DNA from: Oceanispirochaeta sp. M1
GTDB lineage: Bacteria; Spirochaetota; Spirochaetia; DSM-2461
Assembly: GCF_003346715.1 (NCBI RefSeq)
Contig: NZ_QQPQ01000016.1
Coordinates: forward strand, 62,001 to 126,000
Reading direction: 5' to 3'
Length of the DNA: 64,000 nucleotides
Shown here: positions 16,984-26,448 of the stretch, piece by piece
Position numbering within the stretch: the first letter of the stretch is position 1
Layout: each line of letters begins with the position of its first letter
The notes under the pieces: generated by a model
The model's input: only the letters and a program-made list of their open reading frames with translations
What the model was told of the DNA's origin: nothing
Database searches by the model: none
Position numbers and translations under genes: made by a program

Positions 16984-18249
16984 GTGAAAAAGAAGATTCT
17001 ATCATTTCTCTGCTTATTTCTTATCCTTGCTACGGGTGTATTTGCCTCAGGTCAGACTGAGACAGATACAGTTGATGAAAAAGCAAAAATTACTTTCTCA
17101 GTAAACCTGACCCCCATACTGCCCATGGAATTCTGGTCCATTGCTGCAGACCGATATATGGCCGAAAACCCTGATGTTGAAATTGAGTTATTGGGACAAC
17201 CCTCTTCCAATGTTCAGCACAGAGATTTTGTAAAGACATTACTGTCAACGGGCCAATTCCCCGATATTACGGTAATGGCCAGTCCTGGTGATTTTGTCAG
17301 TGCCGAAGCATTGTTACCTCTCCCCATATGGGAATTGGACTATCTGGAAAATCCAGGGTCTGGAAAGATTAAAGGTGAGAACTATGTAGCTGTCTATAAG
17401 ACTCAGGTAGGAGGTATCTGGTACAACAGAACTGTATTTAATGAATTAGGACTATCAGAACCCCAAAGTTATCAGGAACTGATTGATATATGTGAGACTA
17501 TCAGCAGCACTGAGTATATCCCTATAACCATGGGCCTGAAAGATGGATGGCCTCAATTGGTACTGGCATCCATGATCCTATCAGCTGATGTACTGACAGA
17601 AGATTCAGACTGGGGATTGAAGAGAAATAATAATGAAGTTTCTTTCTCAGATGCAAATGTAGTCACTGCGATGGAAAAGTATAAAACACTGACAACTCAA
17701 TATGCCAATACTGATATGTCCAGTATCTCCTACTCTCAGATGCTCGAGTATTTTTTTACAGGAAAGGCTCTGATGCTCCCAATGGGTTCATGGGTTCAGG
17801 GAGAAGAAGCAAAATTAAATCCTGATTTCGAAGTCGGGTTCTTCCCGATTCCTTCTGATAGTAATGCAGATTCTATCTCCGTATGGGCCAATGAAGGCCT
17901 ATCTATCAGTGCAGAAACTGAACATCCTGAAATATGCCTGGATTTCATAGAGTTTTTCATGACAGATAAGGAATGGTACAGCCAGTTTCTTGAAACTGAA
18001 ATGCTCTTTCCCACAACCAAAGAGGCTGTTGAATATCCCATGTCTGACCTAAGGCTGGAAGTAGGAGAAAAATATTCGGCTCTTAATAAAGTTGAACACT
18101 GGTATGACATGACAGGAGATGCGGCCCTGCTACCCGGACTGCAGTCTTTCTTCAATAAGATGACTTCCCGCATTGCCATGGGTGCCGATGTCAAAGAAGA
18201 ACTCAAACTATATGACCAGGAATGGGAATTAGCAAACGCTCAAAAATAA
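16984..18249 (+). CDS. Extracellular sugar-binding protein, family 1
   Basis: This 421-residue binding protein starts with GTG at 16984, preceded by AGGAG. The signal peptide ends GVFASGQTE, the spirochaete style. Family 1 features include GQFPDITVMASPGDFVSA, GGIWYNRTVFNELGL, and MLPMGSWVQGEEA in the middle. It is the first transporter gene after the YesMN-type regulators. It precedes two permeases with the usual hairpin in between. The substrate may be a furanoside sugar, judging only from the GH172-type protein at the end of the operon. Confidence 0.93.
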   Translation: MKKKILSFLCLFLILATGVFASGQTETDTVDEKAKITFSVNLTPILPMEFWSIAADRYMAENPDVEIELLGQPSSNVQHRDFVKTLLSTGQFPDITVMASPGDFVSAEALLPLPIWELDYLENPGSGKIKGENYVAVYKTQVGGIWYNRTVFNELGLSEPQSYQELIDICETISSTEYIPITMGLKDGWPQLVLASMILSADVLTEDSDWGLKRNNNEVSFSDANVVTAMEKYKTLTTQYANTDMSSISYSQMLEYFFTGKALMLPMGSWVQGEEAKLNPDFEVGFFPIPSDSNADSISVWANEGLSISAETEHPEICLDFIEFFMTDKEWYSQFLETEMLFPTTKEAVEYPMSDLRLEVGEKYSALNKVEHWYDMTGDAALLPGLQSFFNKMTSRIAMGADVKEELKLYDQEWELANAQK

Positions 18250-18255
18250 AACTTT

Positions 18256-18279
18256 ATCTCCGGCCAGAGGGCCGGAGAT
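18256..18279 (+). promoter_or_regulatory. Intercistronic hairpin after solute-binding protein gene
   Basis: A perfect 10-bp stem is formed by ATCTCCGGCC (18256-18265) and GGCCGGAGAT (18270-18279) with a four-base loop. TTAATATATA follows rather than a U-run. Its place, just after a binding-protein gene and before permease genes, suggests mRNA stabilisation or partial termination. Confidence 0.7.
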
Positions 18280-18301
18280 TTAATATATATAGGATTATTT
18301 C

Positions 18302-19162
18302 ATGAATAAGAAGTCAAACTGGTATGACATTGCATTTGTAACACCGGGATTACTGGTATATATGATATTTCTGGTCATACCTCTTTTACTATCATTTTAT
18401 TATAGCTTTACAAACTGGAACGGATTATCACCTCATGTAAAAATAACCGGTGTGAAAAACTACATCCTGATTTCGAAGGATCCCATGTTCCTGGATTCTC
18501 TTTGGGTAACTTTAAAAATAACAGTCATAACGGCCCTGGGAGTTAACACGGTTGGATTACTGACCGCTGGAGTATTGAATAAACCCGGGGGGGTTCTGAA
18601 AATGGGAAGAACCATTGTTTTTATCCCCGCCATACTAAGTGCTGTGGTGGCCTCCTTTATCTGGTCCTACATGACTCAGACAAACGGAGGGATTATCAAT
18701 ATAATTCTGAAAATTATCCACCTCCCCTCTATAGATTTTTATCAATCAAAAGAGAGTATGGTATTTATGGTATCGGGAGTCATTTCATGGGCAGCACTGG
18801 GATTTTATACAACAATTTATATTGCCAATATGAAAACCATACCCCTGGATATTTATGAGGCGGCCGAAATTGATGGGGCAAGCCCCTTAAGACAGTTTTT
18901 TTCAATGACAATCCCCATGCTGAGACCGGCAATTATTATTAATTCAATAACAGCCATCATCTGGGGACTGAAACAATATGATTTTGTGAAGGTCATGATC
19001 CCCGGATATATTCAAACGGTTACAATTTATGCCATTGAAAGAGCCTTTGAATATAATATGTTTGGATATTCATCTGCAGTTATTATTGTTCTCTTAATTT
19101 TAACACTCCTTATATCTCTTTTTCAAATGAAAATAATGAACAGAAAGGAGATCAGTTACTAA
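18302..19162 (+). CDS. Sugar ABC transporter permease, MalF type
   Basis: This 286-residue permease has about six membrane segments (FVTPGLLVYMIFLVIPLLLS first) and the EAA loop YEAAEIDGASPLRQF near residue 195. It pairs with the MalG-type protein whose ATG shares a base with this gene's TAA. As in the operon at 2-5 kb, no ATPase is encoded nearby, so an ATPase in trans is expected. Confidence 0.92.
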   Translation: MNKKSNWYDIAFVTPGLLVYMIFLVIPLLLSFYYSFTNWNGLSPHVKITGVKNYILISKDPMFLDSLWVTLKITVITALGVNTVGLLTAGVLNKPGGVLKMGRTIVFIPAILSAVVASFIWSYMTQTNGGIINIILKIIHLPSIDFYQSKESMVFMVSGVISWAALGFYTTIYIANMKTIPLDIYEAAEIDGASPLRQFFSMTIPMLRPAIIINSITAIIWGLKQYDFVKVMIPGYIQTVTIYAIERAFEYNMFGYSSAVIIVLLILTLLISLFQMKIMNRKEISY

Positions 19163-19986
19163 TGAAATTTTCAATAAAAAAGACACTGTTCAAATCGGTT
19201 ATTGCATTTCTTCTGATCCTCTACATACTCCCTCTATATATCGCTGTATCCAATGCGTTTAAGAATTATGAATCAATCATAAAAAAACCATTATCTCTAC
19301 CATTTCCGCCAATACTTGATAACTTTCAAAGAGCCTTTAAGGAAGTCGAAATTTTTACTCTTTATGGAAACAGCATCATCATAACCGTATTATCTTTATT
19401 TGCCATCATGCTTCTAGCCTCAACGATGTCCTATGTCTTTGCCAGAAGCCCGAAGAAACAGTATAAGATTCTATATATCATTGTATTAACCGGGATGATG
19501 ATTCCCGTTCAAAATATTCTGATTCCCAGTATCAAGACTTTACAGTTTTTAAAACTTATAGGTACTTTACCAGGGCTAATATTATTCTACTGCGGTACTT
19601 ATGTTTCAATGGCAGTATTCCTTTATACAGAATTTATGAGGACTATCCCGGTCAGCCTTGAAGAATCTGCTGAAATAGATGGAGCCTCTCCCTTTCGAAT
19701 CTACTTTCAGATTATTTTTCCATTACTACGAAGCTGTACCGCCTCAGTGGTTATCTTTCTGGGAATGTGGATCTGGAATGATTTCCTACCCCCTATGTAT
19801 ATTTTAGGTGCTGCAAGAGGTAGGACAATCACAACTGGAATTTATGGAGCCATTGGTACCTATACTACAGATTGGAGTCTAGTATTTGCCTGCGTTATTT
19901 TAGCCTCCGCTCCCATTGTCATTCTGTACTTACTTTTGCAAAAACAATTTCAATCAGGTATTACAGCAGGTTCTGTAAAACAATAA
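19162..19986 (+). CDS. Sugar ABC transporter permease, MalG type
   Basis: This 274-residue permease has about six transmembrane helices. The EAA loop EESAEIDGASPFRIY lies near residue 170, and the C-terminus (FQSGITAGSVKQ) is of MalG type. It starts on the last base of the preceding stop codon (TAATG), so translation is tightly coupled. The GH172-type gene begins 13 bases after its stop. Confidence 0.92.
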   Translation: MKFSIKKTLFKSVIAFLLILYILPLYIAVSNAFKNYESIIKKPLSLPFPPILDNFQRAFKEVEIFTLYGNSIIITVLSLFAIMLLASTMSYVFARSPKKQYKILYIIVLTGMMIPVQNILIPSIKTLQFLKLIGTLPGLILFYCGTYVSMAVFLYTEFMRTIPVSLEESAEIDGASPFRIYFQIIFPLLRSCTASVVIFLGMWIWNDFLPPMYILGAARGRTITTGIYGAIGTYTTDWSLVFACVILASAPIVILYLLLQKQFQSGITAGSVKQ

Positions 19987-19999
19987 TTAAGGAAATAAT

Positions 20000-21073
20000 A
20001 TGAATACACTTTATACAAAACCTATTGGGGAGAGCAGATCAATTACCCCGGAAAATTTTACTGGTGCTCCGGGAATGGGAGGAATGGCTGAAGTTGGAAC
20101 AGGACTAAATCCTGCCGGAAAGCTTGGAAAAGGTTGGAAAATATCCCCCTCCATAGTTATACCTTCAGGGGAGACATTCACATTGGCTGATATTCAAAGC
20201 AGTGGTATTATTCGTCATATATGGATTACAACCCTCGAAGAAGAACTAAGATCCTACATTATCCGTTTCTATTGGGATGACAATGAAACACCATCAGTTG
20301 AATGTCCTCTGGGTGATTTTTTTGCCTCTGGATTAAGGACAATCGGGCAAATTGATTCTCTACCTGTCTGCGTTAATCCTAAAAGAGCCTTTAACTGCTA
20401 TTGGTTAATGCCTTTTAAAAAAAGCTGCAGAATTGAGATTGAAAACAGGAGTGATGAAGATCTCATTACCTATTACCAAATAGACTATACAGAAGAGCCG
20501 GTTCCTGAAGACTCACTCTACTTTCATGCCAATTTCAACAGGATAAATCCACTCCCATCCAAAGAAGTTTACTGGATAGCGGATAAGATAGAAGGTGTTG
20601 GGCGTTATGTCGGAACCTATATGACCTGGGGAGTCAACAACAGTGGTTGGTGGGGAGAAGGAGAGATGAAAGCATATATTGATGATGATAAGGAATACCC
20701 TACAATCTGCGGAACCGGAACAGAAGATTATTTCTGTGGTTCCTATAATTTTGAGAAATTTGACCGTCATGAATACCAGGAGTTTTCAACTGCATATAGT
20801 GGTATGCCTGTGATTGAATATCCTGATGGAGTCTACTCATCCCAAATGAGATTCAGTATGTATCGCTGGCATATTAGTGATCCAATATTATTCAAATCCT
20901 CACTGAAGATATCAATTCAAGCTCTGGGATGGACGAACTGGCATAAAGATCAGTCAAAAAGAGAATATCTACCCCTTCAGGATGACCTATCCTCTGTCGC
21001 TTTCTGGTACCAGAATCTTACAGATAAACCTCTACGACCACTGCCGGCAGATGAATTATTACAGATCAATTAA
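20000..21073 (+). CDS. GH172 (DUF2961) glycoside hydrolase-like protein
   Basis: This 357-residue protein has no signal peptide. It matches the DUF2961 family, now GH172, whose characterised members act on difructose anhydride/inulobiose or on D-arabinofuranosides. Recognisable parts include GKLGKGWKISPSIVIPSGE, SSGIIRHIWITTLEE, ECPLGDFFASG and the conserved CGTGTEDYFCGSYNF near residue 240, which holds acidic residues typical of the active site. A cytoplasmic location fits hydrolysis of an imported fructo- or arabino-furanoside. It ends the operon of the adjacent ABC transporter. Confidence 0.85.
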   Translation: MNTLYTKPIGESRSITPENFTGAPGMGGMAEVGTGLNPAGKLGKGWKISPSIVIPSGETFTLADIQSSGIIRHIWITTLEEELRSYIIRFYWDDNETPSVECPLGDFFASGLRTIGQIDSLPVCVNPKRAFNCYWLMPFKKSCRIEIENRSDEDLITYYQIDYTEEPVPEDSLYFHANFNRINPLPSKEVYWIADKIEGVGRYVGTYMTWGVNNSGWWGEGEMKAYIDDDKEYPTICGTGTEDYFCGSYNFEKFDRHEYQEFSTAYSGMPVIEYPDGVYSSQMRFSMYRWHISDPILFKSSLKISIQALGWTNWHKDQSKREYLPLQDDLSSVAFWYQNLTDKPLRPLPADELLQIN

Positions 21074-21320
21074 ATAATGAGTTTCAGTAAGTTATCAGAA
21101 AATTTTTCCGGCTTCCTGCCGGTTAAAACTGTCCATTTATACCGATATCTGGATAATTTCATTTACAGTTGCAGGATGTAATTCAATTTCAGTTTTTTTT
21201 CAATTCATCTGAATTACAACTTTGATCCTTGAGATGATTTTCAGTTTTCATCTCAAGGATCAGAATTCACATTTTTCTGGAAACAATTTACTCCCAAAGG
21301 GCGTATATTTGTAAGTCCAG
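21074..21320. other. Intergenic region with two hairpins
   Basis: It holds a small hairpin CCGGC/GCCGG (21108-21122) soon after the GH172 gene and a perfect 15-bp inverted repeat, TGATCCTTGAGATGA (21223-21237) with its complement at 21248-21262. The larger stem has no U-run on the plus strand. It separates convergent genes, so it may terminate both transcripts. Confidence 0.5.
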
Positions 21321-21566
21321 TTATTCTTTGTCCTTTGCTTTCTTTACACTCATTGTTTTATCATGAACTTTGGTCTTATTCAATTTTGAAATGGCAAGAA
21401 GAGCTTCTTTTTCAATAGGCATCTCTACAAAACCAAAACCCTTTGATTTTCCTGTTATTTTATCCATTACAATCGTTGTGGATGAAACTGTTCCGTAGGG
21501 TATAAAAAGTTTGGTGAGCTCATCTTCTTTTGTTATTCTGGAAAGATCTGTTATTAGTATATTCAT
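21321..21566 (-). CDS. Small RRM-type RNA-binding protein
   Basis: This 81-residue protein consists of a single RNA-recognition motif. RNP2 is ILITDL near the N-terminus and RNP1 is KGFGFVEM near residue 45, with a basic tail (VKKAKDKE). The ATG at 21566 was preferred because the RRM fold starts there. An upstream in-frame start at 21659 would add 31 residues that look unlike a domain. No clear ribosome site precedes the ATG. Bacterial proteins of this type are common in cyanobacteria and spirochaetes and are thought to bind RNA, often under cold or stress. Confidence 0.8.
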   Translation of the reverse strand: MNILITDLSRITKEDELTKLFIPYGTVSSTTIVMDKITGKSKGFGFVEMPIEKEALLAISKLNKTKVHDKTMSVKKAKDKE

Positions 21567-21783
21567 ATAAACCAATGTAACAGATTTTATATAAATAGGA
21601 TATTGACCTCCCCTTCTCTGTCCGGGAAAAGGGGTATATTCGATCAATATTTTAAGCAATCCTAAGACGAAGTATTATTTTATACTGATTATCATCAAAA
21701 TATATGCAGATATAAATTTCTTAAAAGATCAATTTAAAGCAAGACAATGAGACAGGAGTACTAAAATTAGTACTTAATATTTT

Positions 21784-22113
21784 TTAATGAGTATATTCAA
21801 TAATTTTGATTTCCGAACCAATTTTCTTCACTATACTATCTCTCATTTGAGTGAAGTGAGGACAGGAGAAACCGATTGGATTTCCCTTTGAAATACAGGA
21901 TGCAAAGGCAATCGCTTCCACTCCTCTATCTACCATTATTTTGGCTCTTTCCACTGCTCTTTTCCCCGGGCAGCCTCCACAGGAAACAAATCCAATGAGC
22001 TCAACGGGCCCTGTCTCTGCAAAAGCCTGTTTCCCCTCTGATGCAACCTTAAAATCTGTAGTTCCCGGGCATAAATCTTCTGTTTGCTGACATCTTATGA
22101 TTCCGACTTTCAT
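21784..22113 (-). CDS. CGGC-domain protein
   Basis: This 109-residue protein is of the CGGC family (PF08821), with the eponymous motif in FVSCGGCPGKRAVERAK near residue 45. Other cysteines lie in IIRCQQTEDLCPG, ASCISKG and SCPHF. The cysteine arrangement suggests metal or Fe-S binding, but the family has no established reaction. It stands alone between the RRM protein and a hybrid kinase gene. Confidence 0.85.
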   Translation of the reverse strand: MKVGIIRCQQTEDLCPGTTDFKVASEGKQAFAETGPVELIGFVSCGGCPGKRAVERAKIMVDRGVEAIAFASCISKGNPIGFSCPHFTQMRDSIVKKIGSEIKIIEYTH

Positions 22114-22277
22114 GGTGAATTCCTAATAATAATTTTTTATATATTTTTGCGCAATTATCTTGTAGTAAATAGAATTACTACAATAATCTCCATTCTTCTG
22201 TAAACATCAATAATAAATTTTCTAGTATCCTTGACCTATTTTCTTCGGATTAGAAAGAACAGACAAGAATCTGAATG

Positions 22278-24518
22278 TTATTGATCCAGAGCCTTGCGAA
22301 TTGCATCCGCAATATCCTTAATCAGAATGGGCTTATCCAGATAACTGGAAACAGCTAGATCCTTCATCATAGAGTCCGATATAACCTGATTATTTCCGGA
22401 ACAAAGAATAACAGGAATTTCAGGACGAATCAGTTTGACTTCGGAAATGAGTTTATCCCCGGAAAGAACAGGCATGGTTTGATCCGTGATGATTATGTCA
22501 AAAGAATCGGGGTTGTTCTTGAATATATCTAAAGCCTCCTGACCATTCAAGGATACCGTTATCTTATACCCTAGCCTGGAAAGCATAATTTCTTCCATTT
22601 CAAGAATCTCCGGTACATCATCAACAAGCAGGATTGACTCATGTCCTCCCCTGTACTCTTTCTCCTCCGGCAAGTGAGATTTAATTATTGCCAAATCTTC
22701 TCTAATTGGAAAATAAATCTTAAATTTGCTACCAGCCCCCAATTCACTTTTGACCTTAACAAAACCATCCATACTATTTATAATTCCGTGCACAACAGAT
22801 AATCCCATACCCGTTCCTCTTTCTTTGACTTTTGTAGTAAAAAAAGGATCAAATATTTTATCAATTATTTTCTCGTCTATTCCAACGCCATGATCTTCTA
22901 CGGTGAGAAGGGCATAAGACTCTGCAAGAATATTCTGATGTTCAAAATCTGTCCCCCCGGGGCTCAGTTCATGTAGACTGACCTTTAAAACACCACCTGT
23001 TGCTTCCATTGCATGATAGCTATTTGTAGCGAGATTCATCACTATTTGATGGAGCTGAGTGGGATCTCCCTTGATCGTTCTGCAATCGGGATCTAGATTC
23101 TGCTGTATCTCTATGGTTGTGGGAATGGTGGCTCTTAACAGCCTCAATGCGTTTTCCACCTCAGGCTGCATTCTGAAAATGTTATCAGTACTTTTTTCCT
23201 GTCTTGAAAATGTAAGTATTTGCTGGACAAGATCTTTTGCTCTGGAAGCGCTATTAAATATCACCTCAAGATTATTGTATGTAGAACTGTCTTTCTCAAA
23301 GTCGCTCATTAATTGTTCAGTGTACCCCAGAATAGGGAATAGCAGATTATTGAAATCGTGAGCAATTCCACCTGCCAGTGTACCCACCGCTTCCATTTTA
23401 TAAACCTGCTGTAATTGATCTTCCAGATTATGTTTCTCATCTTCAACTTTTTTATATACGCTTATATCTTCAACGCTTGACCATATATAGGATTGCCCGT
23501 CTCTTTCCACAAGGAGGCCATTCAGCCGCACAGGGACAAGGTGCCCGTCTTTATGGATGTATTCTTTTTCAAAAGGTCCATATCTGCCGTTATCCTGCAA
23601 ATCCTGAACAACCTTTTTTTCCTGATCAAAATACTTATCAGGTGTGATATCCCAATATGAAAGTTTTAAGACTTCATCATTCGAATAACCAAGAATTGAT
23701 GTATAGGAAGAGTTAACAGAAACAAGTTCTCCATTCATTCTGCACAATGCTAAACCGATTGGAGATTGTTCAAAAAGTTCTCTGTATTTTTTCTCACTGA
23801 TTCTCAAGGCGCTTTCCATTTTCTTAAGCTCTCTATTTTCTTCCAGAACCATTTCATTTTGTTTATCATAAACACCCAAAATATAATGAATTAAGAAGTA
23901 CATAAGACTTAAGAGAGTCATGGATAAAAAAAATGTAATTGATATATATAGCCACAGACTTCTACGAATATCAGTCATGTATTGTCCTGTCCCGATATAA
24001 CAGTCAAGCTCAGAAATACCAATCACATAAGAAATTTTCATTTCCGGGCGGATGCTGTTTGGCCTCATATAATAATATGAGACATAACCACTGCCCTGAC
24101 TTGATTTTGCAGCATCAACCAATGCCCTGATGATATATTTTCCCCTGGAATCCTGAAGTCCCCACATATCTGACATTTCCATTTCCGGCTGGAAAGGTTG
24201 AACTAACATGATACCTTCATAGTTACTCATGAAAATATAATTGTCACCATATGAATCCTGATAAATCATATTTCTGACCATATCACGAATCGCGTTTATG
24301 GCATCATTTCTGGAGAGATCTCCTTCCTGATAGCTGACAATAATTGGATTTATAACTTGATCGGCAATCTGGACGGTTTGCTTCAAGTGATCCAGGCGTT
24401 GTTCTCTTGTAAGATTTGAATAACTGAGAGTGAGAATAACTGTCAAAAAGATAAAAACGAACGAGATGAGAATACCTTTCCGAGTAATACCTTTTCTTTC
24501 ATCTTTAATTCTTTTCAT
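22278..24518 (-). CDS. Membrane hybrid histidine kinase (Cache, PAS, HisKA, REC)
   Basis: This protein of about 746 residues starts at ATG 24518; TTG 24533 is an alternative. The order is an N-terminal helix, a periplasmic Cache-type sensor (about 35-185, with MRNMIYQDSYGDNYIFMSNY and YIGTGQYM), a second helix, and PAS (RELFEQSPIGLALCRMNG). HisKA follows with TLAGGIAHDFNNLLFPILGY, then HATPase (DHGVGIDEK, GTGMGLSVV) and a C-terminal receiver (LLVDDVPE, ITDQTMP). The Cache domain probably senses a small extracellular ligand. No partner regulator lies next to it, so its own receiver may pass phosphate to a distant phosphotransfer protein. Confidence 0.9.
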   Translation of the reverse strand: MKRIKDERKGITRKGILISFVFIFLTVILTLSYSNLTREQRLDHLKQTVQIADQVINPIIVSYQEGDLSRNDAINAIRDMVRNMIYQDSYGDNYIFMSNYEGIMLVQPFQPEMEMSDMWGLQDSRGKYIIRALVDAAKSSQGSGYVSYYYMRPNSIRPEMKISYVIGISELDCYIGTGQYMTDIRRSLWLYISITFFLSMTLLSLMYFLIHYILGVYDKQNEMVLEENRELKKMESALRISEKKYRELFEQSPIGLALCRMNGELVSVNSSYTSILGYSNDEVLKLSYWDITPDKYFDQEKKVVQDLQDNGRYGPFEKEYIHKDGHLVPVRLNGLLVERDGQSYIWSSVEDISVYKKVEDEKHNLEDQLQQVYKMEAVGTLAGGIAHDFNNLLFPILGYTEQLMSDFEKDSSTYNNLEVIFNSASRAKDLVQQILTFSRQEKSTDNIFRMQPEVENALRLLRATIPTTIEIQQNLDPDCRTIKGDPTQLHQIVMNLATNSYHAMEATGGVLKVSLHELSPGGTDFEHQNILAESYALLTVEDHGVGIDEKIIDKIFDPFFTTKVKERGTGMGLSVVHGIINSMDGFVKVKSELGAGSKFKIYFPIREDLAIIKSHLPEEKEYRGGHESILLVDDVPEILEMEEIMLSRLGYKITVSLNGQEALDIFKNNPDSFDIIITDQTMPVLSGDKLISEVKLIRPEIPVILCSGNNQVISDSMMKDLAVSSYLDKPILIKDIADAIRKALDQ

Positions 24519-24853
24519 ATGATCCAACAGCAAATAGAGATCCTGCTTATATCAACTTGATATTATAAATTATAGGTATAAAATACCCATTTGCATATTA
24601 AATCACAAGTAATATACTAATAGTCATCTATTATCTACAGAAAAGATAATGACTTCTGGTCATTGCAAAGCAGTGCTGCTTTATTTCTTATCATAATGAG
24701 ATATGAAATGTCTTGTAAACCTCTATCTTGATACTTCGTTTAACTCATTTTCTGTTATATGGTAAACTTGATTTCTCCATCTGTGCCTGAAAATCACAGC
24801 TTTATGATTCGGAGATTGAGAAAAAGAACTAATTGAGATCAAGGGATAAATAA
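24519..24853. other. Divergent intergenic region
   Basis: About 335 AT-rich bases separate the minus-strand hybrid kinase from the plus-strand methyltransferase. It must hold both promoters, but no box could be assigned with confidence. No hidden gene was seen. Confidence 0.4.
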
Positions 24854-25957
24854 ATGATTGAAAACCTGCAATCTATCAAACCAGATAGACCTAAAATAAT
24901 AACGACAGAGATTGAAGCCATCAGCTTCTACCGAAAAATGGATACTCAGGCAACTGTCGTTGAGATGATTGCGGGTAAGTACGTTCTTGTTGAAGAGTTC
25001 TATAGTAATGGTTTACAGGTTCTATCAGAACTGAAACGGATTTTACAAACCAGATATAAGGAAAAGAGTTTTCAGGGACAACGTGATTACCGCTCTGCCT
25101 TTCGGGAAGCCTCGCATAGGTTATTACTGAAAGTAAAAGACAATAAACTGGTAGTTAAGAAATGTCCCGAGATTGGCTGGTTACAATTGTTATATCCTGA
25201 GACATCAGAATTTTATATATCCTTTCCTGAAGTTCAGGGACTGAACAGCTCATGGCAGTGGTATCAGAAGGGAATTGATATTAATATCTTAAGGCTATCT
25301 CTTCACCCCTTTTATGGAACATATTTCCCTACACGATTTGATCATTTAGTTCTTTTTGATAAATGGTTAAAAACATATAAAGGAGCCAGGCAGAAGGCCG
25401 TTGATATTGGTGTGGGAAGTGGTGTTTTATCATTTCAATTAATTAAAAACGGATTTCAGAGTGTGTTTGCATCAGACACAAATAAAAATGCAATTATCGG
25501 AGTTTCTCAGGAAAGTATCCGGTTGGGATTTGATAATAAAATGATCCTTAGCTTTGGGGATTTGTTTACAGATTGTGACTTCCTGGCAGATATGATTGTC
25601 TTTAATCCTCCCTGGCTTATTGCCAAACATAAGTTGGAAGAAGGAATAGACAAAGCCATATATTACGAAAAGGAACTGTTTCCAAGATTTTTTGAACAGG
25701 CGAAAAAACACCTTGCACCAGAGGGAAAACTGGTACTGCTGTTTTCCAACTTGGCTCAGGTTGTAGGAGCAGACGATCTGCATCCAATAATTGAAGAACT
25801 TGAAAACAATGACCGTTTCTCGAAAGAACTACATCTGCAAAGAAGTGTAAAAGCATCATCAAAAAAGACAAAACGGACAGATTCCAGGAGTAATGAAAAA
25901 GTTGAATTATGGGTTTTGACACATAAAGATGAAATACAACAAGGAATTAACAAATGA
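24854..25957 (+). CDS. PrmC/HemK-like class I methyltransferase
   Basis: This 367-residue protein has an SAM-binding motif I (VDIGVGSGVLSFQLIKNG near residue 180), a motif II acid (ASDTNKNAI) and the catalytic NPPW motif in VFNPPWLIAKHK near residue 255. NPPW/NPPY enzymes methylate glutamine amide or exocyclic amino groups, as PrmC does on release factors. The N-terminal 150 residues are not a standard PrmC helix bundle, so the substrate may differ. AAGGGA lies seven bases before the ATG. The MazG-like gene overlaps its end by ATGA. Confidence 0.8.
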   Translation: MIENLQSIKPDRPKIITTEIEAISFYRKMDTQATVVEMIAGKYVLVEEFYSNGLQVLSELKRILQTRYKEKSFQGQRDYRSAFREASHRLLLKVKDNKLVVKKCPEIGWLQLLYPETSEFYISFPEVQGLNSSWQWYQKGIDINILRLSLHPFYGTYFPTRFDHLVLFDKWLKTYKGARQKAVDIGVGSGVLSFQLIKNGFQSVFASDTNKNAIIGVSQESIRLGFDNKMILSFGDLFTDCDFLADMIVFNPPWLIAKHKLEEGIDKAIYYEKELFPRFFEQAKKHLAPEGKLVLLFSNLAQVVGADDLHPIIEELENNDRFSKELHLQRSVKASSKKTKRTDSRSNEKVELWVLTHKDEIQQGINK

Positions 25958-26295
25958 GTAATGATATAGATGAGATAGTAAATAAAATCGTTGAATTCAG
26001 AAATGAGAGAAACTGGGCTCAATTTCACAGTCTGAAAGACCTGCTACTGGGCTTAAATATTGAGGTCGGTGAATTACAAGAACTCTTTTTATGGAAAAGT
26101 GACTCCGAAATAGAAAATGTTGATGTTTCAAAGATCGAAAATGAGATCGCGGATATTAGCATTTTCCTGATATATATCTGTAATCACTTCAATATTGATC
26201 TTCTCAAAGCCATAACAGAAAAAATTGATATAAACTCTCAAAAATATCCAGTAGAAAAGAGCCGGAACAGCAATAAGAAGTATACTGAGCTTTAA
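25954..26295 (+). CDS. MazG-like nucleotide pyrophosphohydrolase
   Basis: This 113-residue all-alpha NTP pyrophosphohydrolase is of the MazG/dCTPase (RS21-C6) type. The metal-binding acids appear in LNIEVGELQELFLW and ENEIADISIFLIYI (ExxE followed by ExxD). Such enzymes remove modified or excess nucleotides such as dCTP derivatives. The gene overlaps the methyltransferase by four bases, so the two are co-translated. What links a nucleotide house-cleaning enzyme to that methyltransferase is not evident. Confidence 0.85.
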   Translation: MSNDIDEIVNKIVEFRNERNWAQFHSLKDLLLGLNIEVGELQELFLWKSDSEIENVDVSKIENEIADISIFLIYICNHFNIDLLKAITEKIDINSQKYPVEKSRNSNKKYTEL

Positions 26296-26387
26296 CCCTC
26301 TTTACGCAGTAATCATCAGGAATAAAGGAAGACATATAATAACCTTAGAGACTTAATTTGAATTACTTAAACAGCTGTTAATTTCTA

Positions 26388-26416
26388 TTGACCTATATAC
26401 TATACTGACATACCAT
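26388..26416 (+). promoter_or_regulatory. Sigma70-type promoter of lipoprotein gene
   Basis: TTGACC (26388-26393) and TACCAT (26411-26416) are separated by 17 bases and lie 32 bases before the lipoprotein ATG, which is preceded by AGGGAGAG. The boxes match consensus at five and four positions. Confidence 0.5.
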
Positions 26417-26448
26417 TAATTAGTTATTTTTATATTAGGGAGAGACAA

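Noticed and set aside
21223-21262. 15-bp inverted repeat as a classical terminator of the GH172 operon
   Set aside because: The stem is strong but has no U-run on the plus strand and lies 150 bases after the stop, so only a general hairpin is reported.
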